Notes under the pieces: generated by a model
Seen by the model: only the letters and a program-made list of their open reading frames with translations
Database searches by the model: none
Told to the model about the DNA's origin: nothing
Shown: positions 1-6,815 of the stretch, in pieces
Numbering within the stretch: position 1 is the stretch's first letter
How the letters are laid out: each line of letters begins with the position of its first letter
Assembly: GCA_964654185.1 (NCBI GenBank)
Contig: CAZZIE010000125.1
Location: forward strand, 1-12,971
Origin: CAYFQV01 sp964654185
Lineage (GTDB): Bacteria > Spirochaetota > Spirochaetia > DSM-27196 > PWMO01
Direction of reading: 5' to 3'
DNA: 12,971 nucleotides
Program-made: the position numbers and the translations under genes

Positions 1-369
1 CAGGTGGCGGTAGAGCGGGGCGCCGGCAATCTTGTGGATACCACCGTGCTGGACCAGACGCCGGGGGTCCTCCTCTTCACCGACCGCGCCATGTCGACCA
101 AAGGTGCTGAGATCCGCGCCCTCTACCGCGCCTACAATCGCGCCGTCGATGCGGTGAACGCCGATCCCGACCGCTTCCGCCCCGCCATCGTGCGCCTCGG
201 CGAGTTTCCGCCGGTGGTCGAAGACAGCATGTTCATTCCCACTTACCAGCCCGCCCGACCGCCCACACCTGCTGAGCTCGCCGACGTGACCGCCTGGATG
301 GTGGAGAAGGGCCTCCTCGAGGGGGAGCCCGCCTACCGAGACGTGGTGGCGCCGGACCTGGTACCCTGA
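1..369 (+). CDS. ABC transporter substrate-binding protein, C-terminal part (5' end outside window)
   Basis: Only the last 122 residues are visible; the frame is already open at base 1, so the gene begins upstream and the ATG-like codons inside are not the start. In the NitT/TauT/thiamine-precursor class this secreted or lipid-anchored protein captures the substrate outside the membrane and delivers it to the permease. The visible part has the helix-rich end usual for that class: a segment with GVLLFTDRAM, a long helix with YRAYNRAVDAVNADPDRFRP, a Pro-rich turn (TYQPARPPTP), then AWMVEKGLLEG and a final VAPDLVP, a typical terminus for this family. The assignment is supported strongly by the downstream ATPase and permease of the same importer class. 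The substrate (sulfonate, nitrate, pyrimidine precursor or other) cannot be told, because the binding-site half is missing. 140 bp separate it from the ATPase gene. Confidence 0.8.
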   Translation, partial: QVAVERGAGNLVDTTVLDQTPGVLLFTDRAMSTKGAEIRALYRAYNRAVDAVNADPDRFRPAIVRLGEFPPVVEDSMFIPTYQPARPPTPAELADVTAWMVEKGLLEGEPAYRDVVAPDLVP

Positions 370-405
370 ACCGGGCGGGGAGGCTTCGGTGCGGTGGGCC
401 ATGCC

Positions 406-437
406 GGCCGGTCGCGCCGCGAGGGCGCTCGCCGGCC
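406..437 (+). other. GC-rich hairpin between importer genes
   Basis: The 140-bp gap between the binding-protein gene and the ATPase gene holds a strong potential stem-loop: GGCCGG (406-411) pairs with CCGGCC (432-437), and inside it GCGCC (414-418) pairs with GGCGC (424-428). There is no T-run after it, so a full terminator is unlikely. In binding-protein-dependent importers such hairpins commonly stabilise the upstream message and damp expression of the ATPase and permease. That role is inferred here. I see no gene in this gap. Confidence 0.4.
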
Positions 438-509
438 TCCGCACCGGCCCGCCGTGCCGCGTGACGACAGCCCTGCCGCGCCGGGTGGCCGACTTCCGCG
501 AGGGCCTGA

Positions 510-1265
510 ATGCTCGAGATCAGCAACTGCACCACCGGATTCGGTGTACACACTGTCATACTGGATGTCTCACTTTCGCTGAGCCCGGGAGAGCTCGTGG
601 CCGTGGTGGGCCGGTCGGGGTGCGGCAAGAGCACCCTGCTCCACCTGGCCGCGGGCATTCACGCGCCCTGGGAGGGGAGCGTGCAGCTTCACGGGCGCGC
701 TCTCGAGGGCGGTGACCGCAGGGTCGGCCTGGTGCAGCAGCACTATGGCCTCTTCCCCTGGTTCACGGTGTTCAGGAATGTCGAGCTGGGCCTCCGTCTT
801 CGCGGGGTGTCCGGAGAAGAGCGGCGACGGCGCGTTCACGCCGGCCTGGCGGAGCTCGGTCTTCCCGAGAAGGCCGAGCGCTTCCCGGTCGAGCTCTCCG
901 GAGGAGAGCAGCAGCGGGTGGCCCTGGCTCGGACCATCGTCTACGGGCCGGAGCTCCTGTTGCTCGATGAGCCCTTTTCCGCCCTGGACGCCTTCACCCG
1001 GGAGGAGCTGCAGGAGGCGCTCCTCGGTCTGCAGCGTCGCCACGGCAGCGCCTCCCTTTTGGTGACACACAGTCTGGAGGAGGCGGTCTTCCTGGCGGAC
1101 CGCATCGGGATGATGCACGGCTCCCCGTCGCGCCTGACAGTGGGACCGAATCCCTGGTCACGTCCGCCCGCCGAGCGTACCGGCGCAGACCGCACCGGCG
1201 AGAAGTTCCTCCACGCCGTGGCGGAGGTGCGCCGCACCTTCGAGGAGTTGCACCGTGTCGGGTGA
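510..1265 (+). CDS. ABC importer ATP-binding protein, NitT/TauT type
   Basis: This 251-residue ATPase powers import by the neighbouring permease, on the cytoplasmic face of the membrane. All motifs are present and canonical: Walker A GRSGCGKST (residues 34-42), Q-loop VQQHYGLFPW (75-84), signature LSGGEQQR (129-136), Walker B LLLLDEPF (149-156), D-loop SALD (157-160) and the switch histidine in VTHS (185-188). The LFPW segment after the Q-loop and the short C-terminal tail fit the SsuB/TauB/NrtD class rather than sugar or amino-acid importers. The start is the ATG at 510, preceded by GAGGG at 500-504 with a five-base gap. The stop overlaps the start region of the permease gene by 11 bp, indicating translational coupling. 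Class is certain; substrate is unknown. Confidence 0.93.
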   Translation: MLEISNCTTGFGVHTVILDVSLSLSPGELVAVVGRSGCGKSTLLHLAAGIHAPWEGSVQLHGRALEGGDRRVGLVQQHYGLFPWFTVFRNVELGLRLRGVSGEERRRRVHAGLAELGLPEKAERFPVELSGGEQQRVALARTIVYGPELLLLDEPFSALDAFTREELQEALLGLQRRHGSASLLVTHSLEEAVFLADRIGMMHGSPSRLTVGPNPWSRPPAERTGADRTGEKFLHAVAEVRRTFEELHRVG

Positions 1266-2181
1266 GACCGGCCACGGGCGCCGGCGCAGCGAAGCGCGCA
1301 ACGCCCGCCCGGACTCCGTCGGCGGGGACGCCGAGCGGCACGGCGCACCCGGCCGAGATGGTCCGCGCCGCGCCGCCGGGCGTCGCGGCGCCCCGTGGCG
1401 AGTCCGGTCCGGGCAGCGCAGCTGGCCCGGGCGGGTGCTCTACGCCCTCTGGGCGGTCGCACTTCTTCTGGGTATCTGGGCCCTCCTGGCTGCAGTTCTG
1501 GATAGCGTCGTGCTCCCGGGGCCCGGCACCGTGCTTCTGCGCTTCGCAGAGCTCCTCCTGCCGACACTCCTTCCCAATGCTGCAGCAAGTCTGGCCCGGG
1601 TGCTGGTTGCCCTGGCGACGGCAACGGCGGTTGCGCTGCCTGTAGGTGTGGCCCTTGGCAGAATCCGGTGGGCCGGGCGCCTCTTCACGCCCCTGGTCTA
1701 CCTGCTCTATCCGGTACCCAAGATCGCCCTGCTCCCTCTGGTCTTTCTCCTCTTCGGCGTGGGCGAGCTCGCCCGGGTGGTGCTGGTGTGGCTCGTCCTC
1801 TTCTTCCAGGTGCTCGTGGCGGTCCGGGATGCCTCCTCGGGCATTCCTGAGGGATACCGGACTTCCCTCACACTTCTCGGAGGGAAGCGGCCGGACCTCC
1901 TCCGTTTCGTTATCCTGCCGGCAATCCTTCCGGCCCTGCTCACGGCGCTTCGCATCGGCTCCGGCACCGCTCTTGCAGTCCTCTTCTTTGCCGAGACCTT
2001 CTTCACCGAGCTCGGACTGGGCATTTTCATTGTGGACGGCTGGATGAAGGCATCCTACGCGGATATGCTCGCCGGCATAGTGGCGATCGGGCTCCTCGGA
2101 CTATTGCTGTTCACGGTCCTCGATGGCGCCCAGCGCCTCTTGTGCCGGTGGCGGCGAGAGGCGGGAACCCGCGCGAGATGA
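1255..2181 (+). CDS. ABC importer permease, NitT/TauT type, with long Arg-rich N-terminus
   Basis: This is the membrane channel subunit of the importer. The core has about six hydrophobic segments, beginning near residues 61-81 (VLYALWAVALLLGIWALL), and a cytoplasmic coupling loop of the EAA type: EGYRTSLTLLGG followed by FVILPAILPALLTALRIG, the element that docks on the ATPase. This matches SsuC/TauC-like permeases. The start is a GTG at 1255 with GAGGAG at 1242-1247, seven bases upstream, overlapping the ATPase gene by 11 bp. That start gives an unusual first 60 residues: hydrophilic, rich in Arg, Gly and Ala, with no membrane segment. No good alternative start with a ribosome binding site lies just before the first membrane segment, so I keep the GTG, but translation could begin later. 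Permeases of this class are usually about 250-280 residues, against 308 here. Confidence 0.88.
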   Translation: MSGETGHGRRRSEARNARPDSVGGDAERHGAPGRDGPRRAAGRRGAPWRVRSGQRSWPGRVLYALWAVALLLGIWALLAAVLDSVVLPGPGTVLLRFAELLLPTLLPNAAASLARVLVALATATAVALPVGVALGRIRWAGRLFTPLVYLLYPVPKIALLPLVFLLFGVGELARVVLVWLVLFFQVLVAVRDASSGIPEGYRTSLTLLGGKRPDLLRFVILPAILPALLTALRIGSGTALAVLFFAETFFTELGLGIFIVDGWMKASYADMLAGIVAIGLLGLLLFTVLDGAQRLLCRWRREAGTRAR

Positions 2182-2335
2182 CGGCGGGGCTGCAACGTGG
2201 GGCGATTCGGGGCGGCGTGCCCCGGGATGTGCCCACCGCGCACCCGACATGAGCGCACCCGACATGAGCGCACCCGACATGAGCCCATCCGACATGAGGC
2301 TGAGGCTCACCATCGGGTCATTTTCCACCTATCCT
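2182..2335. other. Non-coding interval downstream of importer operon
   Basis: I find no convincing gene between the permease stop and the exporter promoter. The interval holds a short stem-loop right after the permease gene, CGGGGC (2208-2213) with GCCCCG (2219-2224) and a five-base loop, which may end or process the importer transcript although no T-run follows. It then holds the 15-bp tandem repeat listed separately. Short open frames cross the repeat on both strands, but they have no ribosome binding site and arise because the repeat unit is a multiple of three without stops. Confidence 0.5.
2239..2298. repeat. 15-bp tandem repeat, four units
   Basis: Three identical head-to-tail copies of CGCACCCGACATGAG (2239-2253, 2254-2268, 2269-2283) are followed by a fourth copy with two changes (2284-2298). 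If translated, the plus strand reads as repeats of APDMS and the minus strand as repeats of LMSGA, but no credible gene contains them. The array ends 37 bp before the -35 element of the exporter promoter. The 15-bp period is not a multiple of the DNA helical turn, so stacked protein sites would lie on different faces. It may be a simple slippage-prone satellite or a regulatory array. The function is unknown. Confidence 0.9.
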
Positions 2336-2391
2336 TGACGAGACCACTCAGCTGTACTACTGTATGGATTGTACTAATACTTTAGTACAAT
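2336..2391 (+). promoter_or_regulatory. Probable promoter of the ABC-2 exporter operon
   Basis: A good -35 match, TTGACG (2336-2341), is followed after 16 bp by TACTGT (2358-2363), which has the T, A and final T that matter most in a -10 element. A better -10 hexamer, TACAAT (2386-2391), lies inside the right arm of the palindrome, but its matching -35 position (2363-2368, TATGGA) is poor. Either choice places the start of transcription within or next to the palindrome, so a bound repressor would block polymerase. This stretch is clearly richer in A and T than its surroundings, as expected for a promoter in a GC-rich genome. Confidence 0.6.
2353..2391. promoter_or_regulatory. Operator: perfect palindrome plus an extra half-site
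   Basis: ATTGTACTA (2368-2376) and TAGTACAAT (2383-2391) form a perfect inverted repeat of 9-bp arms around a 6-bp spacer (ATACTT). A further direct copy of the half-site TGTACTA lies at 2353-2359, exactly 17 bp before the left arm, giving three half-sites in 39 bp. Dimeric winged-helix repressors of the GntR family bind palindromes of this kind at promoters of ABC exporters. The GntR-type regulator encoded nearby (6815-7222) is the natural candidate. The palindrome is directly visible; its binding partner is inferred. I did not find the same palindrome elsewhere in the window. Confidence 0.7.
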
Positions 2392-2415
2392 TCTGGAGAC
2401 GGGGCGGCCGAATGT

Positions 2416-2440
2416 GGGCCGGCCGAGACCACGCCGGCCC
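2416..2440 (+). other. Leader hairpin of the exporter mRNA
   Basis: Between the operator and the first exporter gene lies a leader of roughly 120 bases. It contains a stem of seven pairs, GGGCCGG (2416-2422) with CCGGCCC (2434-2440), around an 11-base loop. Farther on, GGCAGGT occurs twice (2465-2471 and 2476-2482). I recognise no known riboswitch, and no T-run follows the stem, so a role in stability or access to translation is the most that can be suggested. Confidence 0.35.
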
Positions 2441-2513
2441 CGTGTCGGAACCGAGAAGGGGCCGGGCAGGTGCCGGCAGGTACGCCGGCGACGCGGTCGC
2501 GGAGGAGGCGACG

Positions 2514-3368
2514 ATGGTTGAAGTGAAGGGACTCTATCACTCCTATACGAATGATGAGAAGTACGCGGTCAATGATGTGAGCTTCACCATTGAGCGGGGA
2601 CAGATCTTCGGCTTCCTGGGTCCGAGCGGCGCCGGCAAGTCGACCACCCAGGCGGTGGTGACCGGGCTCCTGGGGCTCCAGAAGGGCGCGATCGTAATCG
2701 ACGGCGAAGCGCGTGCGGGACAGCCCGGGAAGGAGTTCTTCAATCGGATCGGAGTCGGCTTCGAGAAGCCCAACGTCTACAAGAAGCTCTCCGGTCTGGA
2801 CAACCTGCGCTTCCACGCCTCCCTCTACGATCGCGAGACCGAGGATCCCCAGCGGCTCCTCGACATGGTCGGCCTTGGAGCGGAAGGGCAGAAGAAGGCC
2901 GGCGCCTACTCCAAGGGCATGATGCAGCGCCTGGGCTTCGCCCGGTCCATGGTGAACAAGCCCGAGATCTGGTTCCTGGACGAACCCACCATGGGGCTCG
3001 ACCCCGGTACCTCTCAGAGCATCAAGAACATCATCCGGAACAAGCGCGCCGAAGGGACGACCATCTTCCTCACCACCCACAACATGTTCGTCGCCGACGA
3101 GCTCTGTGATCTGGTTGCCTTCATCGTGGACGGAAGTCTGGTGGCGGTGGACACGCCGAAGAACCTGAAGCTGCGCTTCGGACAGCCGACCGTCACGGTG
3201 GAGTACCGGGACAACGGCGAGCTCAAGGGCGAGCAGTTCCAGTTGAACGATTCCGACAAGCCGCGGTTGCAGCAGTTCATCGGCGAGCACAAGGTCGCAA
3301 CCATCCACTCCGCGGAGCCCACCCTGGAAGAGATCTTCATGAAGCTCACCGGCCGCGGGTTGGAGTAG
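2514..3368 (+). CDS. ABC-2 type exporter ATP-binding protein
   Basis: This 284-residue cytoplasmic ATPase energises export by the two permeases encoded next. Walker A is GPSGAGKST (residues 36-44), Walker B WFLDEPTMGLDP (153-164) and the switch histidine is in TTHN (187-190). The signature is the degenerate YSKGMMQR (132-139) in place of LSGGQ, and the Q-loop position reads GFEKPNVY (82-89), with Glu where Gln is usual. Both variants occur among drug, Na+ and lantibiotic ABC-2 exporters (NatA/BcrA/CcmA-like). About 90 residues after the nucleotide-binding domain form an accessory C-terminal region ending in PTLEEIFMKLTGRGLE, usual for this class. I chose the ATG at 2514 because GGAGGAGG lies five bases upstream and the domain begins with MVEVKGLYHSY; the frame is open farther back, but that stretch overlaps the operator and is not domain-like. 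Confidence 0.93.
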   Translation: MVEVKGLYHSYTNDEKYAVNDVSFTIERGQIFGFLGPSGAGKSTTQAVVTGLLGLQKGAIVIDGEARAGQPGKEFFNRIGVGFEKPNVYKKLSGLDNLRFHASLYDRETEDPQRLLDMVGLGAEGQKKAGAYSKGMMQRLGFARSMVNKPEIWFLDEPTMGLDPGTSQSIKNIIRNKRAEGTTIFLTTHNMFVADELCDLVAFIVDGSLVAVDTPKNLKLRFGQPTVTVEYRDNGELKGEQFQLNDSDKPRLQQFIGEHKVATIHSAEPTLEEIFMKLTGRGLE

Positions 3369-3377
3369 GAGGCCGCC

Positions 3378-4451
3378 ATGAACCGCTTCCTTTCAATGCT
3401 GCGGAAGGACATGGTCCTCGGGGTCAAGGACATCTTCGTGCTCATGGAGATCGGCTTTGCGGTCTTCATGGTTCTGCTTCTGGTTTTCGTGGTCCCCGAG
3501 GAGATCGACAACGAGAGCACCGTCTTCATCTACGATGCCACCGGTATGATCGAGCAGGCCGCCGCCACCCTGGAGTTGGACGAGTCCCAGTCCCAGGCGT
3601 TCGGCGACTTCCTGGTGGACAGCCGCGAGGCCGTGGTGGAGGGCATGGTCGACAATCGATCCGCCCTTGGCGTCGTCATGGGCATGACCCCGGACGGCCG
3701 AATGCAGGTGGAGCTGCTGCGCCAGCCCTACACCCCGCAGGGTCTGGTCGACTACATAGAGATCGAGATCGCCGATCTCTTCTCCATGATGGCTCCCGGG
3801 CAGATGGGCTACCCGACGGAGGTCAGCCAACGAGTGGAAGTCACCGCTCTCGACGGGGTGGGCCGTGGTGAAGTGCCCTTCAATCAGCGCCTCCTGCCGA
3901 TCGTGCTCTTTTTCATGGTGGGCGTCATCGGGCTCTTCTCCATGATCTCCCTGATCGGGCAGGAGCGGGAGGAGCAGACCCTCCATGCCTACCGGGTGAG
4001 TCCCGCGGGTCTGTGGAGCTTCTACGGGAGCAAGCAGGTAATGCTGCTGCTCGTCGGCATTGTCACCTTCAGCATTATCTACATACCCATGATGGGACTC
4101 GCCGGCTACGGCCAGGCGCTCTTGATCATGGTGCTGACAATCATTGTCGGATCATCCCTGGGCGCCATCATCGGGTCGTTTTTCGCCGACCCCATGTCGG
4201 CGATCGGCTGGGTCTTCCTGGCTCTCATGATCCTGGGGCTGCCGTCGGTGTCGATCCTGGCGCCGGTGTTCTCCCCCTGGTTCATGCGGCTCATCCCGTC
4301 GTACTACTCGTTGTTCGGCGTGGACGCCGCCATGTTTGCCGAGAGCTCCCGAATCGTCTGGGAGTCGGCCGCGTACCTCGCGGCCTTCGGCATCGTCCTC
4401 TATCCTCTGGCGGGACTGATCTTCACCAATCGGGTGAGGGGGGAGCTCTAG
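3378..4451 (+). CDS. ABC-2 exporter permease, first subunit
   Basis: This 357-residue membrane protein has the layout of NatB/YhaP-like ABC-2 permeases. An N-terminal cytoplasmic stretch (NRFLSMLRKDMVLG) is followed by a first membrane helix (about residues 22-40), an extracytoplasmic domain of about 130 residues, then five or so further helices starting near residue 175 (LLPIVLFFMVGVIGLFSMI). The cytoplasmic motif EREEQTLHAYRVSP (about 197-210) is the ABC-2 counterpart of the coupling helix. It starts with ATG at 3378; TAGGAGG (3366-3372) overlaps the stop codon of the ATPase gene and lies five bases upstream, so the genes are tightly coupled. It probably pairs with the second permease as a heterodimer. 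The substrate is not evident; small hydrophobic toxins, peptides or ions are typical for the class. Confidence 0.88.
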   Translation: MNRFLSMLRKDMVLGVKDIFVLMEIGFAVFMVLLLVFVVPEEIDNESTVFIYDATGMIEQAAATLELDESQSQAFGDFLVDSREAVVEGMVDNRSALGVVMGMTPDGRMQVELLRQPYTPQGLVDYIEIEIADLFSMMAPGQMGYPTEVSQRVEVTALDGVGRGEVPFNQRLLPIVLFFMVGVIGLFSMISLIGQEREEQTLHAYRVSPAGLWSFYGSKQVMLLLVGIVTFSIIYIPMMGLAGYGQALLIMVLTIIVGSSLGAIIGSFFADPMSAIGWVFLALMILGLPSVSILAPVFSPWFMRLIPSYYSLFGVDAAMFAESSRIVWESAAYLAAFGIVLYPLAGLIFTNRVRGEL

Positions 4452-4453
4452 AG

Positions 4454-5500
4454 ATGAGACAGTTGATTCACGTATTCCTGCTCGACCTGCGCATGAACCT
4501 GAAGAACTTCACCGGCGTCTACATGATGGTGGTGCCGCTGGCAATCCTGCTGGTGCTTCGGGTCTTCATTCCCACCGTCGAGAGTACTTCCGTCACCCTT
4601 GCCGTCGTTTCCGAAGGTGAGCACGCGGTCTCAGAAGAGATGATCAATGAGATCGATGCCTACGCGAACGTGCTCACATACGACACTGTTGCGGCAATGG
4701 AGCAGAAGCTGAAGGGGGCGGGGAGCGCCGAGGGGCTCTACTACGACCCGGCGGAGAACCGCTACGTGAGCGTCCTCGAAGAATCCCCGGCGGAGAACAC
4801 CGCCTTCTCCCAGGGCGCAACCATCGTCCGGCACATCACCATGGCGCAGGAGTACCCGAACGCGCCGCGGTTCGTGGAGTTCTCCTCCACCGTGCCGGGA
4901 GCGCTCGCCGACCGGACCGAAATCAGCCCGGTGGCGACGATGGGCGGCTCCATCTTCATTACCTTCATGATGCTCATCGCCTCCTTCTTCATTGGCCTGA
5001 GCATTGTCTACGACAAGGAGGCGGGAACCGACCAGGCGATCCGGGTGAGCCCGGTCTCGAAGTTCGACTACTTTGTCGGTAAGAGCCTCTTTCCACTCAT
5101 CATGCTGGTCGTCTATCCCGGCGTTGCCCTGGGGGTGCTCGGGCTGATCGGTACCAGCGTTCTCCAGGTCTATCTGATCGTGGCAGCCTCCTTCTTCGTG
5201 ACCCTCTTCGTCGGTCTGCTCGTCGGCGCCCTGGCAAAGAACGAGAACGAGGCAATGGGCGTGGGAAAGACCGTCACCACCGTCATGATGCTCGCGATCC
5301 TCGGCGGCACCCTGCTGCCCGACGGCTGGCAGTGGATCGTCTACTGGGTCCCGGTCTACTGGGTCTACGACATGCTGGAAGGGGTCTTCACCTCCACCGT
5401 CCAGTGGAGCGGCCTGGGCTACCGGACCCTCATCCTCCTGGGTACGACGGCGGTCTACTTCATGGCGCTGCGCGGGAGGATTGTGCGGGGCTTGTCGTAA
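4454..5500 (+). CDS. ABC-2 exporter permease, second subunit
   Basis: This 348-residue protein has the same architecture as its upstream partner: a first membrane helix (about residues 20-40, YMMVVPLAILLVLRVFI), an extracytoplasmic domain to about residue 165, then several helices beginning with MGGSIFITFMMLIASFFIGL. The coupling motif YDKEAGTDQAIRVSP is a clear ABC-2 permease signature. The start ATG lies two bases after the upstream stop, with the GGGGGAG run at 4438-4445 as ribosome binding site. Size and layout are shared with subunit one while the sequences are clearly different, which suggests an old duplication and a heterodimeric exporter with one type of ATPase. It is the last gene of the operon; a convergent gene ends 88 bp downstream. 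Confidence 0.88.
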   Translation: MRQLIHVFLLDLRMNLKNFTGVYMMVVPLAILLVLRVFIPTVESTSVTLAVVSEGEHAVSEEMINEIDAYANVLTYDTVAAMEQKLKGAGSAEGLYYDPAENRYVSVLEESPAENTAFSQGATIVRHITMAQEYPNAPRFVEFSSTVPGALADRTEISPVATMGGSIFITFMMLIASFFIGLSIVYDKEAGTDQAIRVSPVSKFDYFVGKSLFPLIMLVVYPGVALGVLGLIGTSVLQVYLIVAASFFVTLFVGLLVGALAKNENEAMGVGKTVTTVMMLAILGGTLLPDGWQWIVYWVPVYWVYDMLEGVFTSTVQWSGLGYRTLILLGTTAVYFMALRGRIVRGLS

Positions 5501-5504
5501 GCTT

Positions 5505-5537
5505 GGGCGGCCGCCCGGCTCCACCCGCGTTCGGGTG
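5505..5537. terminator. Possible bidirectional stem-loops between convergent operons
   Basis: The 88 bp between the exporter operon and the slipin gene hold a perfect GC palindrome, GGGCGGCCGCCC (5505-5516), and a stem-loop CACCCG (5522-5527) / CGGGTG (5532-5537) with a CGTT loop. A further CCGCCGGCGG palindrome lies near 5549-5558. None is followed by a run of T on either strand, so classical intrinsic termination is not shown; these may be weak terminators or end-protecting structures. Confidence 0.4.
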
Positions 5538-5588
5538 TGCGCGGTGCCGCCGCCGGCGGTGTGGATGGTCTACGGTGGGAGTCGGCGG

Positions 5589-6815
5589 CTAGGGCTGTTG
5601 CCCGGGGTCCCCGGCGTCGTTGCCGGGGGTGTCCGGCCCGGACGTGCCGGGGTCGACCTGAGGCGCCGCGCTGTCTCCGTCGGCTGACGGATTCTCCGGG
5701 GCGGATGGATCGCCCTCCGCCCCGGCCTGCCCGCCCTGGGTGCGGTCGACGTACGCTTTGGCGCCGAGGACCGTGCCCAGGTTCATCTGTTTCAACGCGT
5801 CCGACGGCACCAGGACCAGACCTCCCTTGCGGCGGATGCTCTCGTAGATCATGTTCATGCCGCGGAGCTCCAGACCTGCGGGCGTTGCCTCGTAGCGTCT
5901 CCCGGCGCGCACGAAGGCCTCGGCAATTTCCTCTTCGGTGCGGCTCAGGATCAGGCGGGCGTTGCGCTCCCGCGTCGCCTGGGCCTCCCGGGAAAGTGCG
6001 TCCTGGAGATCTTCCGGTACCAGGATCTCCTTGAACTCAACCGAGAGGATGGAGATGCCCCAGGGGTTGGTCTTGGCATCCACGATCTGCTGAATCTCGC
6101 TTCCCAGACGCTCCCGCTCACTCAGGAGGGCGCTCAGGTCGTTGGCGCCGATGCTGGCGCGAAGGGCGGTCTGGGCGCTCAGGACGACCGCCTCCTCGAA
6201 GTCCTGGACCTCCAGGATTGCCCGCTGCGCATCCCAGACCATCCAGAAGCAGAGGGCGTCGACATTCACCGGCACGGTGTCCCGGGTCAGGCTCTGCTCC
6301 GCGGAGAAGTCCGTGACGCGGATCCGGGTGTCTACCAGGCCGCCGATGGAGTCCAGGATGGGCACCAGGTACATTGGCCCCGGGCCTTTCACCCGATGGA
6401 ACTTCCCGAGCCGCAGAACCACGATCTTGTCCCACTGCCGGATGATTTCGATCCCGGGTGCAATGAGCAGGCCCAGCGAAACGACTGCCGCGGCCAGGGA
6501 CAAGTCGACGGTGAAGTATGAGAGGGAGCCCCACACTGCCGCCAGAGCCACCACGACGACGGGCCAGTACGGCAGGAGAATGAGTACCGCCGCCGCCAGG
6601 ATCACGCCGGCGGCAAAGAGACCGGCATCCTCCGCGCCGGGGGTCGGCCCCACGCCGAACTGAACCCCCAGGGCAACGCCGAGAAAGAGTACCAGCGCCA
6701 GGACCGAGAGGGCGTTGAAGTGAAAGTGGCCCCGAATGGTGTGACGCCGCCGGCGCCGACTCAGCAGCTCCTCGACACTCTCCGAAATGCCGCGTCCCTG
6801 GTTTCGTGCCGCCAT
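5589..6815 (-). CDS. Slipin/stomatin-like SPFH (band 7) membrane protein
   Basis: This 408-residue protein belongs to the SPFH/band-7 group, which forms large ring- or cage-like assemblies on membranes and organises lipid domains and membrane protein turnover. After a basic start (SRRRRRHTIRG, residues 19-29) come about four hydrophobic segments (roughly 35-55, 65-83, 84-103 and 106-120). The band-7 domain begins at IEIIRQWDKIVVLRLGKF (122-139), continues with KGPGPMYLVP (143-152) and TRDTVPVNVDALCFW, and includes the Ala- and Glu-rich helix EAQATRERNARLI. A tail of about 50 residues rich in Gly, Pro, Asp and Ala looks disordered. Four N-terminal helices are more than the single hairpin or helix of ordinary slipins. 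Its ATG overlaps the stop codon of the GntR gene (TAATG), so the two are co-translated. No NfeD partner gene, a frequent companion of SPFH proteins, is seen here. Confidence 0.88.
   Translation of the reverse strand: MAARNQGRGISESVEELLSRRRRRHTIRGHFHFNALSVLALVLFLGVALGVQFGVGPTPGAEDAGLFAAGVILAAAVLILLPYWPVVVVALAAVWGSLSYFTVDLSLAAAVVSLGLLIAPGIEIIRQWDKIVVLRLGKFHRVKGPGPMYLVPILDSIGGLVDTRIRVTDFSAEQSLTRDTVPVNVDALCFWMVWDAQRAILEVQDFEEAVVLSAQTALRASIGANDLSALLSERERLGSEIQQIVDAKTNPWGISILSVEFKEILVPEDLQDALSREAQATRERNARLILSRTEEEIAEAFVRAGRRYEATPAGLELRGMNMIYESIRRKGGLVLVPSDALKQMNLGTVLGAKAYVDRTQGGQAGAEGDPSAPENPSADGDSAAPQVDPGTSGPDTPGNDAGDPGQQP

Noticed and set aside
2239..2298. CRISPR array
   Set aside because: The repeats are 15 bp and directly adjacent, without spacers, and no cas gene is present.
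2123..2338. Small gene encoding APDMS repeats across the tandem repeat
   Set aside because: No ribosome binding site, overlaps the permease end, and other frames on both strands are equally open because the 15-bp unit contains no stops.
2364..2513. Earlier start for the exporter ATPase (50 extra residues)
   Set aside because: That ATG lies between the -10 region and the palindrome, has no ribosome binding site, and the added residues are not part of the ATPase domain; GGAGGAGG supports 2514.
2382..3308. Long minus-strand open frame (308 residues) opposite the exporter ATPase
   Set aside because: It is a mirror of a strongly supported ATPase gene; the protein has no recognisable domain and the frame is kept open by high GC codon bias.
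4013..4453. Upstream extension of the second permease frame overlapping the first permease gene
   Set aside because: It is His/Arg/Gly-rich shadow sequence; the second permease starts at 4454 with a membrane-protein N-terminus and a ribosome binding site.
4631..5524. Minus-strand open frame of 297 residues opposite the second permease
   Set aside because: Rich in His, Asp and Gly as expected for the reverse of hydrophobic codons; no domain, no ribosome binding site, and the plus-strand gene is clear.
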